Source of the DNA: Microbacterium testaceum StLB037
GTDB taxonomy: Bacteria; Actinomycetota; Actinomycetes; Actinomycetales; Microbacteriaceae
Direction of reading: 5' to 3'
Assembly (NCBI RefSeq): GCF_900104345.1
Contig: NZ_FNJN01000002.1
Location: 124,001 to 188,000 of the forward strand
DNA: 64,000 nt
The translations under genes were made by a program, and so were the position numbers. Below, one piece after another: positions 42,474-51,868 of this stretch. Under the pieces are notes generated by a model. The model did not search any database, had not been told where the DNA came from, and saw nothing but the letters and a program-made list of their open reading frames with translations. Each line of letters opens with the position of its first letter. The first letter of the stretch is position 1.

Positions 42474-44161
42474 CCGGCACCACCGCCCCCGTCGCCCGGA
42501 TCGACGACCTGCGCGTCGCCTTCGCCACCGATGGCGAGCCGGTCGCGGCGATCAACGGGATCTCGCTCGAGGCCCACGCGGGCGAGGTGCTCGCGATCGT
42601 CGGCGAGTCGGGCTCGGGCAAGACCGTCACCGCCAACACCCTGCTGGGGCTGCTGCCCGAGACGGCGACGCTGTCGGGCGCGGTCATCGTGCGAGGTCGC
42701 GACGGCGACCAGACCGACATCGTGCACGCCACCCGCGCCCAGTTGCGCGAGATGCGCGGGCGCGACGCGGCGATGGTGTTCCAGGAGCCGTCGACCGCCC
42801 TCAACCCGGTCTACACGGTCGGGTGGCAGATCGCCGAGGGCCTGCGCGCGCACGAGAAGCTGTCGAAGTCCGAGGCGAAGACCAAGGCCGTCGACATCCT
42901 GCGCCGCGTCGGCATCCCCGATCCCGAGAAGCGCGTCGACGACTACCCGCACCAGTTCTCGGGCGGGCAGAAGCAGCGCGTGGTCATCGCGATGGCCCTC
43001 GTGCTGAACGCCGGCCTGATCATCGCCGACGAGCCGACCACGGCGCTGGATGTGACGGTGCAGGCCGAGATCCTCGACCTGCTGCGCACGTGCCGCGACG
43101 AGTTCGGCGCGACGATCGTGCTCATCACGCACAACATGGGCGTCGTCGCCGACCTCGCCGACCGCGTGATCGTGATGTACCGCGGCGACATCGTCGAGCA
43201 GGCGCCCGTGCGCGAGCTGTTCGCCGCCCCGCGCGAGGAGTACACGCGCGAACTGCTCGCGGCCGTGCCGCACGTGGGTCGCGGCAAGAGCTCGCGGCAG
43301 TCGCTCGCCGATGCGGCACCCACCTCGCCGCCGGCGGGAAGCCTCGTCGTGGCCGACAAGGTCGAGATCGGGTACCCCGGTCGCTTCGGGTCGCCGGGGG
43401 TCGTCGCCGTGAAAGGCGTGGACTTCTGGATCGGCCCCGGCGAAGTGCTCGGTCTGGTCGGAGAGTCCGGCTCGGGCAAGACCACGATCGGTCGCGCGAT
43501 GGTCGGTCTCACCTCGGTCGTCGGGGGATCGCTCAAGGTCCTCGGCACCGAGATGAACGGCGCGAAGCCCCGCACGCTCGCCAAGACGCGCCCCGACATC
43601 GGCTTCGTCTTCCAGGACCCGGCGACGAGCTTCAACCCGCTGCTCACGATCGCGGAGTGCATTGCCGAGCCGCTCGTGGTGCACCGTCGCGTCTCGGGAG
43701 CCCGCGCCGCCCGCCAGCGCGTGAACGAGCTGCTAGATGCCGTGCAGCTGCCGACCGCGTTCGGCGATCGCTACCCGCACGAGCTGTCGGGTGGTCAGCG
43801 CCAGCGCGCTTCGCTCGCTCGAGCCCTCGCCCTGGACCCGAAGCTGCTCATCGCCGATGAGCCGACCTCGGCGCTCGACGTGTCGGTGCAGGCGCGTGTG
43901 CTGCAGCTGTTCGCGCAGTTGCAGGCGGAGTTCGGGTTCGCGTGCCTGTTCATCAGCCACGACCTCGCCGTCGTCGACGAGGTGGCCGACCGCGTGGTCG
44001 TGCTGCAGCGGGGCGTGATCCGTGAGCAGGGCACGACCGTGCAGGTGCTCACCGAGCCGCGCGACGACTACACGAAGCGCCTGCTCGTGTCGCTGCCGGT
44101 GCCGGACCCGGTCGAGCAGGAGAACCGCCGCGAGCTGTGGCGGTCGACCCGCGGGGTCTGA
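42470..44161 (+). CDS. Fused dipeptide-type ABC ATPase (DppD-DppF)
   Basis: 563 residues with two nucleotide-binding domains. First half: Walker [31 protein letters not shown], signature [31 protein letters not shown]. Second half from about residue 290: [62 protein letters not shown], each with the switch His ([14 protein letters not shown]). A single polypeptide thus replaces the usual DppD/DppF pair. Last gene of the importer operon, followed by a terminator at 44175. Confidence 0.95.
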   Translation: MTGTTAPVARIDDLRVAFATDGEPVAAINGISLEAHAGEVLAIVGESGSGKTVTANTLLGLLPETATLSGAVIVRGRDGDQTDIVHATRAQLREMRGRDAAMVFQEPSTALNPVYTVGWQIAEGLRAHEKLSKSEAKTKAVDILRRVGIPDPEKRVDDYPHQFSGGQKQRVVIAMALVLNAGLIIADEPTTALDVTVQAEILDLLRTCRDEFGATIVLITHNMGVVADLADRVIVMYRGDIVEQAPVRELFAAPREEYTRELLAAVPHVGRGKSSRQSLADAAPTSPPAGSLVVADKVEIGYPGRFGSPGVVAVKGVDFWIGPGEVLGLVGESGSGKTTIGRAMVGLTSVVGGSLKVLGTEMNGAKPRTLAKTRPDIGFVFQDPATSFNPLLTIAECIAEPLVVHRRVSGARAARQRVNELLDAVQLPTAFGDRYPHELSGGQRQRASLARALALDPKLLIADEPTSALDVSVQARVLQLFAQLQAEFGFACLFISHDLAVVDEVADRVVVLQRGVIREQGTTVQVLTEPRDDYTKRLLVSLPVPDPVEQENRRELWRSTRGV

Positions 44162-44174
44162 CGACTGACGAGAG

Positions 44175-44207
44175 CGGGGCCCTCACGTACGCAGCGTGGG
44201 GGCCCCG
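44175..44207. terminator. Terminator after the peptide importer operon
   Basis: CGGGGCCC / GGGCCCCG stem with inner CACG/CGTG, 13 bases after the ATPase stop; ACGAC/GTCGT pairs outside it. Serves the plus-strand operon and possibly the convergent membrane-protein genes. Confidence 0.7.
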
Positions 44208-44282
44208 AGTCGTATCGGCTGACATTGCGCAGGGTCAGTGATTCAGCGCGATGGGCCGGACGCCGGCGGAGCGTGCCCCGCG

Positions 44283-45383
44283 TCAGCGCCCGAAGACCGT
44301 CGTAAGGATCCACCACGCGGCGAAACCGGCGATCACGACGAACGACCACACGGGGATTCCCCGCTTCAGTCGCCGCCCCTCGCGGGCCACGCCCGCGGGC
44401 GGCGGGGTGAGCAGGGGAGCGCCCTGGATGGTGGCCCCCGGGATCCCGGATGCCACGGCCCCGGTCGTCGCTCGGGTCAGGCGGTCGTCGCGCCAGCGCG
44501 CCCACTGCGCGAGCTTGTCGTCGATCGCGGCGACCGTGGCGAACAGCCATTCCCAGGTCGCGGGGTCGAGGGTCGTCAGGTCGCGCTTGGCGTAGAGGAA
44601 CAGCCAGTCGTCGACGATCTCGACGTCGAGGGCCGCGGCGTTGTCGACGAAGCGGGCCATGACGTCGGGGGTGAAGAGGTAAAGCGCGTCGCGCTCGTAG
44701 CCCTCGGGGCAGTACAGCGCGAAGTGCTGGTCGAAGTCGCCCTCGAGGCTCAGGCGCTGGTCGCGTCCGAACGTGATCGGCAGGTTCGAGCCGCCGAACA
44801 GACCGTTGTTGCCCGCGGCATCCAGCACGATGTGGGGCAGAGGGGTGTCGAGCCGCAGCGCCACGTATCCCCAGCGGTGGGTCTGCTTGTTCTTGCCCGA
44901 CCCGGTCTCGTACGTGTAGTTGGCCACCTCGAGGGTGCGCGGCTGCGTCCGCCGCATCACGTCGTGCAGCTCCTGGTTGCGGCCGAGGTCGAAGATCATG
45001 CCCGGGAGTCGGGGGTTCGAATATCCCGGATGCCACGTCATGCCGTTCGCGCTCGCGAACAGGCTCAGCCGGTAGCGGCGTGCCGCGGCGCCGCCGACCC
45101 CGCGGATGACCGCCCACGCGATGAGCCCCGCGACGACGAGCATGATCGCGAAGGGCAGGAGCCCGAAGACGCTGCCGCTGCTGCCCGTGAACGCGATCGC
45201 CATGAACGAGACGAAGGTCGGAACGACGATGAACAGGGCCGCGAGGCCCACGAACGCGAACACGATGATCGTGAACGCGCGGCTCTGCAGCATTCCCTTC
45301 TCGCGCAGCGCCTTGCTGAAGGCGCGGACCTTCGCCCGGTCGATCGGCTGGGTCAGGGCGGTGGTGTCGAGAGTCATGTTCAC
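44283..45383 (-). CDS. Membrane protein of unknown function, tandem paralogue A
   Basis: 366 residues. Two membrane segments near residues 35-90 (IIVFAFVGLAALFIVVPTF and LLPFAIMLVVAGLIAWAVI) precede a soluble domain of about 220 residues. It has HRWGYVALRLDTPLPHIVLD, RLSLEGDFDQHFALYCPEGY, LYLFTPDVMARFVDNAAALD and IVDDWLFLYA. A last membrane helix sits at the C-terminus (VWSFVVIAGFAAWWIL). About the whole soluble domain is shared with the upstream gene. Start GTG 45383 overlaps the paralogue's stop (GTGA); ATG 45377 is an alternative. Family not named by me; actinobacterial membrane proteins of this pattern have no known function. Confidence 0.85.
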   Translation of the reverse strand: MNMTLDTTALTQPIDRAKVRAFSKALREKGMLQSRAFTIIVFAFVGLAALFIVVPTFVSFMAIAFTGSSGSVFGLLPFAIMLVVAGLIAWAVIRGVGGAAARRYRLSLFASANGMTWHPGYSNPRLPGMIFDLGRNQELHDVMRRTQPRTLEVANYTYETGSGKNKQTHRWGYVALRLDTPLPHIVLDAAGNNGLFGGSNLPITFGRDQRLSLEGDFDQHFALYCPEGYERDALYLFTPDVMARFVDNAAALDVEIVDDWLFLYAKRDLTTLDPATWEWLFATVAAIDDKLAQWARWRDDRLTRATTGAVASGIPGATIQGAPLLTPPPAGVAREGRRLKRGIPVWSFVVIAGFAAWWILTTVFGR

Positions 45384-46540
45384 TGTGCCAAGAAGAAGAG
45401 GAAGCCGGCCGCGAAGACGACGAGCGGGATGACGACGAGGGACCCGGCCACGACGAGCAGGGCGATGAGCCAGGCGTTGCTGCGTTTGAGCCTCTGACCG
45501 GGAGGGGCGACTCCGACCGGCGCGGGGGTGAACGTCATCGGCAGGGGCGCGGGTGTCGGCGCCGCGGCTGTCGGTGCAACGGCTCCCGGCGTCGCGGCGA
45601 CCGGAACGGGTCGCGGTGCGAAAGCCCCCTCCTGCAGCCTGTCGTCGCGCCACCGCCCCCACTGCTCGAGCTTGTCGAGCAGCGCCGAGACGACCGCGAA
45701 CGCCCACGCCCACCGGGCCGGGTCGAGGGTCGAGAGCTCGTCGGGCGAGTAGAGGAACATCCAGTCGTCGACGATCTCGACCTCGAGCGCCGAGGCGTTG
45801 TTGATGAAACGCGCCATCACGTCGGGGGTGAAGAGGTACAGCGCGTCGCGCTCGTAGCCCTGGGGGCACGACAGGTGGAAGTACCGGTCGAAGTCGCCCT
45901 CGAGGCTCAACCGCTGCCCGCGCTCCCACAGGCCGAGTTTCACCCCGTTGCCCACGGCATCCAGCACGATGTGGGGGAGGGGGACGTCGAGGCGGATCGC
46001 GATGTAGCCCCAGCGCGAGGTATGCGTGTTCTTGCCGTCGCTCGTCGTGTACGAGTAGTTGCCGATCTCGACGAACCGCGGCTCGCGCCCGCGCAGGATG
46101 TCGTAGCCCGTGCGGTCGCCGCCGACCCCGAACAGCACCCCCGGAAGCGGGGGAGTCGGCACCGCGGGCACGTACTCCATGCCCACGTCGCGGCTGAATC
46201 CCGCGAGCCGCCAGCGGCGGTCCTCCTGGGTGCGCTGGGTCCTCTGGCCGAGGAACCACGCCAGCGCCAGCCCGCCGAGACCCAGCACGATCGGGAAGAG
46301 GAACAGGATGCCGAGGATGAACGACCCTTCGCGCAGCACCGGCGCCAGCAGCACCGCCGCGACGATGATGACGACGCCGATCCCGCCGATGAGCGCGAAC
46401 GCGATGGCGAAGGTGACGACGGCCGCACCCGTGCCCGGGAGCCGGCCCCTTTTGCGCAGGTCGGCGGTGAATGCCTTCGCGGCCCGGGGGTCGGGCGGCG
46501 TCAGCAACGCTCGTGCGTCGAATGGTCGGATCCCTGCCAT
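45380..46540 (-). CDS. Membrane protein of unknown function, tandem paralogue B
   Basis: 386 residues with the same plan as its neighbour. Two N-terminal membrane segments (VVTFAIAFALIGGIGVVIIV, then a second pair of helices) precede a soluble domain with SRWGYIAIRLDVPLPHIVLD, LSLEGDFDRYFHLSCPQGYE, LYLFTPDVMARFINNASALE and IVDDWMFLYS. An Ala/Pro linker and a C-terminal helix complete it. ATG 46540 chosen. It overlaps paralogue A by four bases, so the two are coupled and may form a hetero-complex. It diverges from the ribosomal operon promoter region. Confidence 0.85.
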   Translation of the reverse strand: MAGIRPFDARALLTPPDPRAAKAFTADLRKRGRLPGTGAAVVTFAIAFALIGGIGVVIIVAAVLLAPVLREGSFILGILFLFPIVLGLGGLALAWFLGQRTQRTQEDRRWRLAGFSRDVGMEYVPAVPTPPLPGVLFGVGGDRTGYDILRGREPRFVEIGNYSYTTSDGKNTHTSRWGYIAIRLDVPLPHIVLDAVGNGVKLGLWERGQRLSLEGDFDRYFHLSCPQGYERDALYLFTPDVMARFINNASALEVEIVDDWMFLYSPDELSTLDPARWAWAFAVVSALLDKLEQWGRWRDDRLQEGAFAPRPVPVAATPGAVAPTAAAPTPAPLPMTFTPAPVGVAPPGQRLKRSNAWLIALLVVAGSLVVIPLVVFAAGFLFFLAQ

Positions 46541-46611
46541 GCGGCCCTCCGCCGTCGTCTGGTCACGTCCACGCTACCGATGTCCGATTCCCCGAGGCGA
46601 GCGGCATCCGT

Positions 46612-46617
46612 TAGACT
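46612..46617 (+). promoter_or_regulatory. -10 box of the rpsF operon
   Basis: TAGACT; a transcript starting near 46624 would have a leader of about 107 bases, long enough for autogenous control. The leader contains a GCCGGG...CCCGTC pairing just upstream of the ribosome site. Confidence 0.5.
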
Positions 46618-46730
46618 ACGAAGGTTGTCCGGCGACGCCCATGCGCGTGTGAGCCCGTGACGACGTGCAACACACCCTCCTGCTGCCGGGAAATGCCCGT
46701 CAGCCGTTCTAGTCCGAAGGAGGTGGGTTA

Positions 46731-47123
46731 GTGACGCACCAGTACGAACTCATGGTCATCTTCGATCCCGAGATCGACGAGCGCCAGGTCGCTCCGAAGC
46801 TCGACGGATTCCTCAAGGTCATCACGGCCGATGGAGGAACCATCGACAAGATCGACATCTGGGGCCGCCGTCGTCTCGCCTACGAGATCCGCAAGAAGAA
46901 CGAGGGCATCTACGCCGTCGTCAACTTCGTCGCGACCAGCGAGGCCACGAACGAGCTCGACCGTCAGCTGAAGCTGAACGAGCAGATCATGCGCACCAAG
47001 GTCCTGCGCGCCGAAGAAGCGATCGCCCAGGTCGCCGCCGAGGCCAAGCGCTCCGAGGAGAAGGCCGCCCGCAAGGCCGCCGCTCCCCGCAAGGTCGAGT
47101 CCGCCGAGAAGGCTGCGAAGTAA
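46731..47123 (+). CDS. rpsF: 30S ribosomal protein S6
   Basis: 130 residues. [20 protein letters not shown] at the N-terminus, then the conserved [20 protein letters not shown] and [20 protein letters not shown], with [13 protein letters not shown] basic/Ala-rich extension of 30 residues follows, typical of actinobacteria. Start GTG 46731 is preceded by AAGGAGGTGGGTTA, a near-perfect ribosome site. First gene of rpsF-ssb-rpsR-rplI. Confidence 0.97.
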   Translation: MTHQYELMVIFDPEIDERQVAPKLDGFLKVITADGGTIDKIDIWGRRRLAYEIRKKNEGIYAVVNFVATSEATNELDRQLKLNEQIMRTKVLRAEEAIAQVAAEAKRSEEKAARKAAAPRKVESAEKAAK

Positions 47124-47128
47124 CGACG

Positions 47129-47650
47129 ATGGCCGGCGAAACCGTCATCACCGTCGTGGGTAACCTCACGGCCGACCCCGAGCTGCGGTACACGCAGAAC
47201 GGGCTCCCGGTCGCGAACTTCACCATCGCGTCGACCCCCCGCACGTTCGACCGTCAGGCGAACGAGTGGAAGGACGGCGAGGCGCTCTTCCTGCGTGCCT
47301 CGGTGTGGCGCGAATTCGCCGAGCACGTCGCCGGTTCGCTGACGAAGGGCAGCCGTGTCATCGCGACCGGTCGCCTCAAGCAGCGTTCGTACCAGGACCG
47401 CGAGGGAAACAACCGCACCTCCATCGAACTCGAAGTCGATGAGATCGGTCCCTCGCTCCGCTACGCGACCGCCCAGGTCACGCGTGCCGCCGGTGGCGGC
47501 AACGGTGGCGGTGGCGGTCAGCGCGCGCAGGTGCAGCAGTCGAACGACGAGCCGTGGTCGACGCCCGGTTCGAACAACGGCGGCGGCAACAACGGCGGCG
47601 CAGACGCGTGGAGCACTCCTGGTTCCTACGGAGACGACACCCCGTTCTGA
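47129..47650 (+). CDS. ssb: Single-stranded DNA-binding protein
   Basis: 173 residues. OB fold with [40 protein letters not shown] and [20 protein letters not shown], then a Gly/Asn/Gln-rich linker from about residue 118. The acidic tip GDDTPF at the C-terminus recruits partner proteins. Five bases after rpsF; the usual actinobacterial place between rpsF and rpsR. Confidence 0.97.
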   Translation: MAGETVITVVGNLTADPELRYTQNGLPVANFTIASTPRTFDRQANEWKDGEALFLRASVWREFAEHVAGSLTKGSRVIATGRLKQRSYQDREGNNRTSIELEVDEIGPSLRYATAQVTRAAGGGNGGGGGQRAQVQQSNDEPWSTPGSNNGGGNNGGADAWSTPGSYGDDTPF

Positions 47651-47751
47651 ACTTCGCCCCGCTCTCGAGCGAGACGACCCCTGAAATTCCGGATGCCGTG
47701 TCCCGGTCCGCGTGACCGACTCGGCGTCCGAACCACACGAAAGAAGGAAGC

Positions 47752-48006
47752 ATGGCTGGAAAGGCCACTGGTGACCGCCGCAAGCCGCGGAAGGGCGCGA
47801 AGAACGCAGCCCCCGCGAAGGCGATCCGCGTCGGCGTCATCGACTACAAGGACGTCCCCACCCTCCGCAAGTTCATCTCGGAGCGCGGCAAGATCCGCGC
47901 CCGTCGTATCACCGGTGTCTCCGTGCAGGAGCAGCGTCTGATCGCCCGCGCCATCAAGAACGCGCGCGAGATGGCTCTTCTGCCCTACGCCGGCGCCGGC
48001 CGCTAA
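47752..48006 (+). CDS. rpsR: 30S ribosomal protein S18
   Basis: 84 residues. Basic N-terminus, then [20 protein letters not shown] and the RNA-binding [20 protein letters not shown] with [11 protein letters not shown] at the end. Ribosome site GAAAGAAGGAAGC before ATG 47752. Binds next to S6 in the 30S platform. No CxxC zinc pair is seen, so it is the zinc-independent form. Confidence 0.97.
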   Translation: MAGKATGDRRKPRKGAKNAAPAKAIRVGVIDYKDVPTLRKFISERGKIRARRITGVSVQEQRLIARAIKNAREMALLPYAGAGR

Positions 48007-48016
48007 GGAGCACCCG

Positions 48017-48469
48017 ATGGCAAAGCTGATTCTCACGAATGAGGTCACCGGGCTCGGTAGCGCCGGTGATGTTGTCGAGGTCAAGAACGGGTACGCCCGT
48101 AACTACCTCATCCCGCAGGGCTTCGCCGTGTCGTGGAGCCGTGGTGGCGAGAAGCAGGTCGCGTCGATCCGCGCTGCTCGCGAGACCCGCGCGATCCACG
48201 ACCACGAAGAGGCCGTGTCGCTGAAGAACACGCTCGAGTCGAACACCGTCAAGCTGGCCGTCAAGGCCGGCAACGAGGGTCGCCTCTTCGGTTCGGTCAA
48301 GCCCGCCGATGTCGCCGACGCCGTCAAGGCTGCCGGTCTGGGCGAGCTCGACAAGCGCAAGATCCAGATCACCTCTTCGATCAAGTCGGTCGGCGAGCAC
48401 GAGGCGACCGTTCGCCTGCGTGACGACGTCACCGCCGTGATCACCCTCCAGGTGGTCGCCGCGAAGTAA
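48017..48469 (+). CDS. rplI: 50S ribosomal protein L9
   Basis: 150 residues. [20 protein letters not shown] is followed by [17 protein letters not shown], the N-terminal rRNA-binding domain. A long connecting helix and the C-terminal domain ([20 protein letters not shown]) follow. Eleven bases from rpsR. A textbook terminator follows immediately. Confidence 0.97.
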   Translation: MAKLILTNEVTGLGSAGDVVEVKNGYARNYLIPQGFAVSWSRGGEKQVASIRAARETRAIHDHEEAVSLKNTLESNTVKLAVKAGNEGRLFGSVKPADVADAVKAAGLGELDKRKIQITSSIKSVGEHEATVRLRDDVTAVITLQVVAAK

Positions 48470-48486
48470 TTCGCGACGCACGATTC

Positions 48487-48521
48487 GGCCCCGCTCCTGC
48501 TTCGGCAGGGCGGGGCCTTTT
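48487..48521 (+). terminator. Intrinsic terminator of the rpsF-rplI operon
   Basis: GGCCCCGC / GCGGGGCC plus CCTGC / GCAGG with one bulged base form a 13-bp stem capped by a TTCG tetraloop, followed by TTTTCG. Confidence 0.9.
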
Positions 48522-48540
48522 CGCGTTCGCCTTCATCGGT

Positions 48541-48604
48541 TTGGGGCGGGTTTCTGCGGTTGGGGCGTGAATTTTCCGCCCCGACGTGCGGGATGCGCCC
48601 CGAA
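48541..48604. repeat. Dispersed GGGGCG repeat, copy 1
   Basis: About 63 bases of the pattern GGGGCG-N13-GGGGCG-N-GAATT-N4-CGCCCC-N13-GCGCCCC. Matches the copies at 54388 and 54539 in spacing and in the positions of all four G/C blocks and the central GAATT/GATTC. Confidence 0.65.
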
Positions 48605-48648
48605 CCCGCCCGCCGCGGGGGTCGTCGGGGGGAGGGATGCCGTGACCC

Positions 48649-48654
48649 TAGGCT
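48649..48654 (+). promoter_or_regulatory. -10 box for a leaderless transcript
   Basis: TAGGCT, 7 bases before GTG 48662. Confidence 0.5.
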
Positions 48655-48661
48655 GAGTGCC

Positions 48662-50032
48662 GTGACCGACCATCGCGCACCCGAGCGCATCGTCCGCCGC
48701 TTCGCGCGCTCATCGAACCTCATGATCGCCGGACGCCCCTTCGCGGCGACAGGGGCCGGCGCCGATGCGCTGGCGGAGCTGTTGGTGGGGCTGGGCGGCA
48801 TCCCGAGTCCCTCTCCGAGTGCGGGACGCGTCGAGTTCGACCTGGATGCCGACCGGATGCTGCTCGACGGAAAGCCCCTGCCCGAGCGGGGCGATGCGGC
48901 GGGGCGGATCGCCTTCGCGCGAGAACACATGCCCGTGGCCGCGGCCCTCGCCCAGCGTCTCGATCTGACCGGTCTGCGGGTGGGCGTGGCGATGGTGCTC
49001 GAGCCCAAGACGGCCGTGCTGTCGCTGCTGCTGCGAGAGCGCGGCGCCGAGGTGTCGGTGTACGCGCACCCGGACGAGACCGACGTCGCGGTCGCCGACG
49101 ACCTGCGCGAGCGGGGCTTCGCGGTGACGGCGGATCCGGCGCTCGCGGGTGCCGAGGAGCGCGCGGCGGCCCTGGGGTTCCTCCGCGCGGGGCTCGACGT
49201 GCTGCTCGACGACGGGGCGCACCTGATCCGTCTGGCGCACGAGGCCGATCCCGCGCTCGTCGGCGGTTGGATCGGGGCCTGCGAAGAGACGATGAGCGGG
49301 CTGACCCCGCTCCGCCGGATGCAGGATGCCGGTCTGCTGCGCTGCGCCGTGATGGCGGTGAACGACGCGCGCACCAAGACCATGTTCGACAACCGCTACG
49401 GCACGGGGCAGTCGTGCGTCTTCGCGATCGCGGATCTGCTCGAGGAGCGGGGAATCGCGCTGACGGATCAGCCGGCCCTCGTCATCGGCTACGGGCCGGT
49501 CGGGCAGGGTGTGGCAGCGCACCTCCGCGCCCTTGGGGCAGAGGTGCGCGTCGCCGAGACCGACCCCGTGCGAGCGCTCGAAGCGCGGCACGACGGGTTC
49601 CGCACGGGCCGGGCGCTCGAACTGGCCGAGGGAGCCCTGGTGGTGTCGGCGACCGGCGCGCCCGCGACCGTGACGCCCGAGATCGCCGCCGGGGCCCGCG
49701 TGGTCGCGGTCGCCGGGGGCGTGCCGGGCGAGGTCGTCGAGGCGGGGTCCGCTCTGCTGCTGGGCGGCGGGGGAGCGGTGAACATCACGGCGGCCGAGGG
49801 CAACCCCATCGAGATCATGGACCTGTCGTTCTCGGTGCAGCTCGCGGCGCTCGGGGAGGTGCTCGAGCGGCGGCCCGCGCCGGGTGTCCACGCCCTGGGG
49901 CCCGAGGTCGACGACCTCGTCGCCCGCACGGCACTCGCGGTGCGGGGAGCGGCGGTCGACATCCGACGTGACCTCGACCCCGAAGGCCTCGACGACTGGC
50001 GGTCGCCGCGATTCGCGGGCGGTGACGCATGA
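48662..50032 (+). CDS. S-adenosylhomocysteine-hydrolase-family protein
   Basis: 456 residues, AHCY fold. Retained: LDDG (catalytic Asp), EETMSGLTPL, AVNDARTKTMFDNRYGTGQS with the catalytic Lys, Asp and Asn, NAD-binding VIGYGPVGQGVAAHLRALGA, and a C-terminal domain including NITAAEGNPIEIMDLSF. Changed: the N-terminal LHMTVETAVL segment of true hydrolases reads VLEPKTAVL, losing the His and the Thr/Glu that contact the adenine, and STQD is replaced by DETD. It may use a different base or nucleoside. Leaderless GTG start. ATGA overlap with an amidohydrolase suggests a two-step pathway, possibly via S-inosylhomocysteine. Confidence 0.85.
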   Translation: MTDHRAPERIVRRFARSSNLMIAGRPFAATGAGADALAELLVGLGGIPSPSPSAGRVEFDLDADRMLLDGKPLPERGDAAGRIAFAREHMPVAAALAQRLDLTGLRVGVAMVLEPKTAVLSLLLRERGAEVSVYAHPDETDVAVADDLRERGFAVTADPALAGAEERAAALGFLRAGLDVLLDDGAHLIRLAHEADPALVGGWIGACEETMSGLTPLRRMQDAGLLRCAVMAVNDARTKTMFDNRYGTGQSCVFAIADLLEERGIALTDQPALVIGYGPVGQGVAAHLRALGAEVRVAETDPVRALEARHDGFRTGRALELAEGALVVSATGAPATVTPEIAAGARVVAVAGGVPGEVVEAGSALLLGGGGAVNITAAEGNPIEIMDLSFSVQLAALGEVLERRPAPGVHALGPEVDDLVARTALAVRGAAVDIRRDLDPEGLDDWRSPRFAGGDA

Positions 50033-51333
50033 GCGCCGTGTTGTATTCGGCATCCCTCGTCGTGCCCGTGACGGCACCGCCCATCCCGGGCGGGGCGATC
50101 GCCGTGGCCGGGGGGCGCATCCGGCATGTCGGGGATCGCGACTGGGTGCGTCACGAACTGCGGGCGCGCGGGGTCGCCTTCGACGAGGTGCACTGGCCGG
50201 GCGTCCTCACCCCCGGACTCGTCAACGCCCACTCGCACCTGCAGTACACCGGCATGGCCGAGGTCGGCCGGGGCTCGTACGCGGGCTTCGACGACTGGGA
50301 CGAGGCGTTCACCCCCGTCTATCGCGCCGGTCACGACTGGGCGGCGGATGCCAGGACCGGAGCGCTCGCGATGATCGCCGCGGGGACCACGGCGGTGGCC
50401 GACATCGTCACCGACGTCGAGGCGGCGTCGGCGTTGCACGACGCGCGGCTGCACGGCATCACCTACTGGGAGGTGATGAGCTGGACGAACGCGGCGTGGG
50501 CCGAGCGCGGCCGCGCCGAGGTGGAGGCGCGCCTCGACGCGCTGCCCGCTCCTCCCGGGACCGGCCTCTCTCCGCACGCGCCGTACTCGCTCGACGTGGA
50601 GCCGTTGCTCGAGATCCCCGACATCGTGCGCGAGCGCGGCAGCCGTCTGCACCTGCACCTGGGCGAGGCCGCCTTCGAACGCGAGCACGGTGAGGCCGTG
50701 CCGTGGCAGCTGCACCGGCCGACGAGCTTCCGCGCGCTCCGCGACGAGGGCTTCGGCACCGGGGCGACCGAGTTCGTCGACGAGCTCGGCGTGCTCGGCC
50801 CCGATTGCCACATCGCCCACGGGGTCTACATGACGGCGCGCGATCGGGCGATCCTGCGCGCGCGGGGGACGACCGTGGCGCTCTGCCCGCGCTCGAATGC
50901 GGTCATCGGTCTCGACGAGCCGCCGGTCGCCGCGTACCTGCTCGAGGGCAACGCGCTCGCCGTGGGCACCGACTCGTTGGCATCCAGTCCCTCGCTCGAT
51001 CTGCTCGCCGACGTGTCGGCGCTTCACCGCCTGGCGCGTGCGCAGGGGTACGTGAACCGCGACCTGTCGGAGCTGCTGCTGCGCGCGGCGACCCTGGGCG
51101 GAGCGCACGCGATGGGGCTCGACACCGGGCCCGCTCGCACGGGGTATCTCGCGGTGGGGGCCGTGGCCGATCTCGCGTTCTTCGACGTGCCGGTGTCGGA
51201 GGTCGATGACACCATCGAGCACCTCGTCGTCGACGGCGAGGGGCGTGCCGCCGCGACGTTCATCGACGGCGAGGTGCGCTCGGCATCCGCCGCCTTCACC
51301 CGAGAGACCGGAGTATCCGCCGATGACCGCTGA
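50029..51333 (+). CDS. Amidohydrolase (nucleoside/SAH deaminase-like)
   Basis: 434 residues, metal-dependent amidohydrolase barrel. TPGLVNAHSHLQYTGM carries the HxH metal ligands, HLHLGEAAFEREHG the next His and Glu, HIAHGVYM another His, and GTDSLASSPSLDLLADVSAL the catalytic Asp. This is the TrzN/MtaD/GuaD cytosine-adenosine deaminase branch. Coupled by ATGA to the SAH-hydrolase-like gene, so deamination of S-adenosylhomocysteine or 5-prime-deoxyadenosine is a reasonable guess. The cupin gene starts inside its last codons. Confidence 0.85.
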   Translation: MSAVLYSASLVVPVTAPPIPGGAIAVAGGRIRHVGDRDWVRHELRARGVAFDEVHWPGVLTPGLVNAHSHLQYTGMAEVGRGSYAGFDDWDEAFTPVYRAGHDWAADARTGALAMIAAGTTAVADIVTDVEAASALHDARLHGITYWEVMSWTNAAWAERGRAEVEARLDALPAPPGTGLSPHAPYSLDVEPLLEIPDIVRERGSRLHLHLGEAAFEREHGEAVPWQLHRPTSFRALRDEGFGTGATEFVDELGVLGPDCHIAHGVYMTARDRAILRARGTTVALCPRSNAVIGLDEPPVAAYLLEGNALAVGTDSLASSPSLDLLADVSALHRLARAQGYVNRDLSELLLRAATLGGAHAMGLDTGPARTGYLAVGAVADLAFFDVPVSEVDDTIEHLVVDGEGRAAATFIDGEVRSASAAFTRETGVSADDR

Positions 51334-51754
51334 GCGTCCCGCCACCGCCGTCCTGCTCGATCTCGAACCGCACGCCGAGGGCGGGTGGTTCCGCCGAATG
51401 TGGACCGGCAGCGTCGAGGTAGACACCCCCGCCGGCACGCGGCCCGCGGCCACGTGCATCCACTACCTGCTGACCCCGGGCGAAGAGAGCGCGTGGCACG
51501 TCGTGACCAGCGACGAGGTGTGGCTCTGGCACGGGCCGGGAGCCCTCGAGCTCTCGCTCGGCGGCGGCGGAGAGCAGCCCGGGGCCGCGCGCACCGTGAC
51601 GCTCGGGCCCGATCTCGCCGCGGGGCACGTGCTGCAGCACACCGTGCCCGCGGGGGTCTGGCAGGCGGCCCGACCGGCGGGTGACGCCGAGGTCGTGGTC
51701 AGTTGCGTGGTCTCTCCCGGCTTCAGCTTCGCCGACTGGCGCCTCGCCGAGTAG
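51323..51754 (+). CDS. Cupin-fold protein (DUF985 type)
   Basis: 143 residues. LDLEPHAEGGWFRRMWTG and the cupin core TCIHYLLTPGEESAWHVV, then DEVWLWHGPGALELSL and VPAGVWQAAR, with SCVVSPGFSFADWRLA at the end. This is the DUF985 pattern. ATG 51323 overlaps the amidohydrolase stop by 11 bases. Function unknown; the family is thought to bind small ligands. Probably co-transcribed with the SAH-related pair. Confidence 0.88.
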   Translation: MTAERPATAVLLDLEPHAEGGWFRRMWTGSVEVDTPAGTRPAATCIHYLLTPGEESAWHVVTSDEVWLWHGPGALELSLGGGGEQPGAARTVTLGPDLAAGHVLQHTVPAGVWQAARPAGDAEVVVSCVVSPGFSFADWRLAE

Positions 51755-51868
51755 CCGCGTCCCGTGTCCCCAGGTTTCACCGGCGACATCCCCTGAAACA
51801 TCCGCTCGGTACGCTGTGCACATCACAGCACTCCGGGGATGACCCCGATACGTCCACGAGGAGACATC

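Noticed and set aside
45000..45030. tRNA-like GGGGGTTCGAATA motif
   Set aside because: It lies inside a conserved coding region on the other strand and no cloverleaf can be drawn around it.
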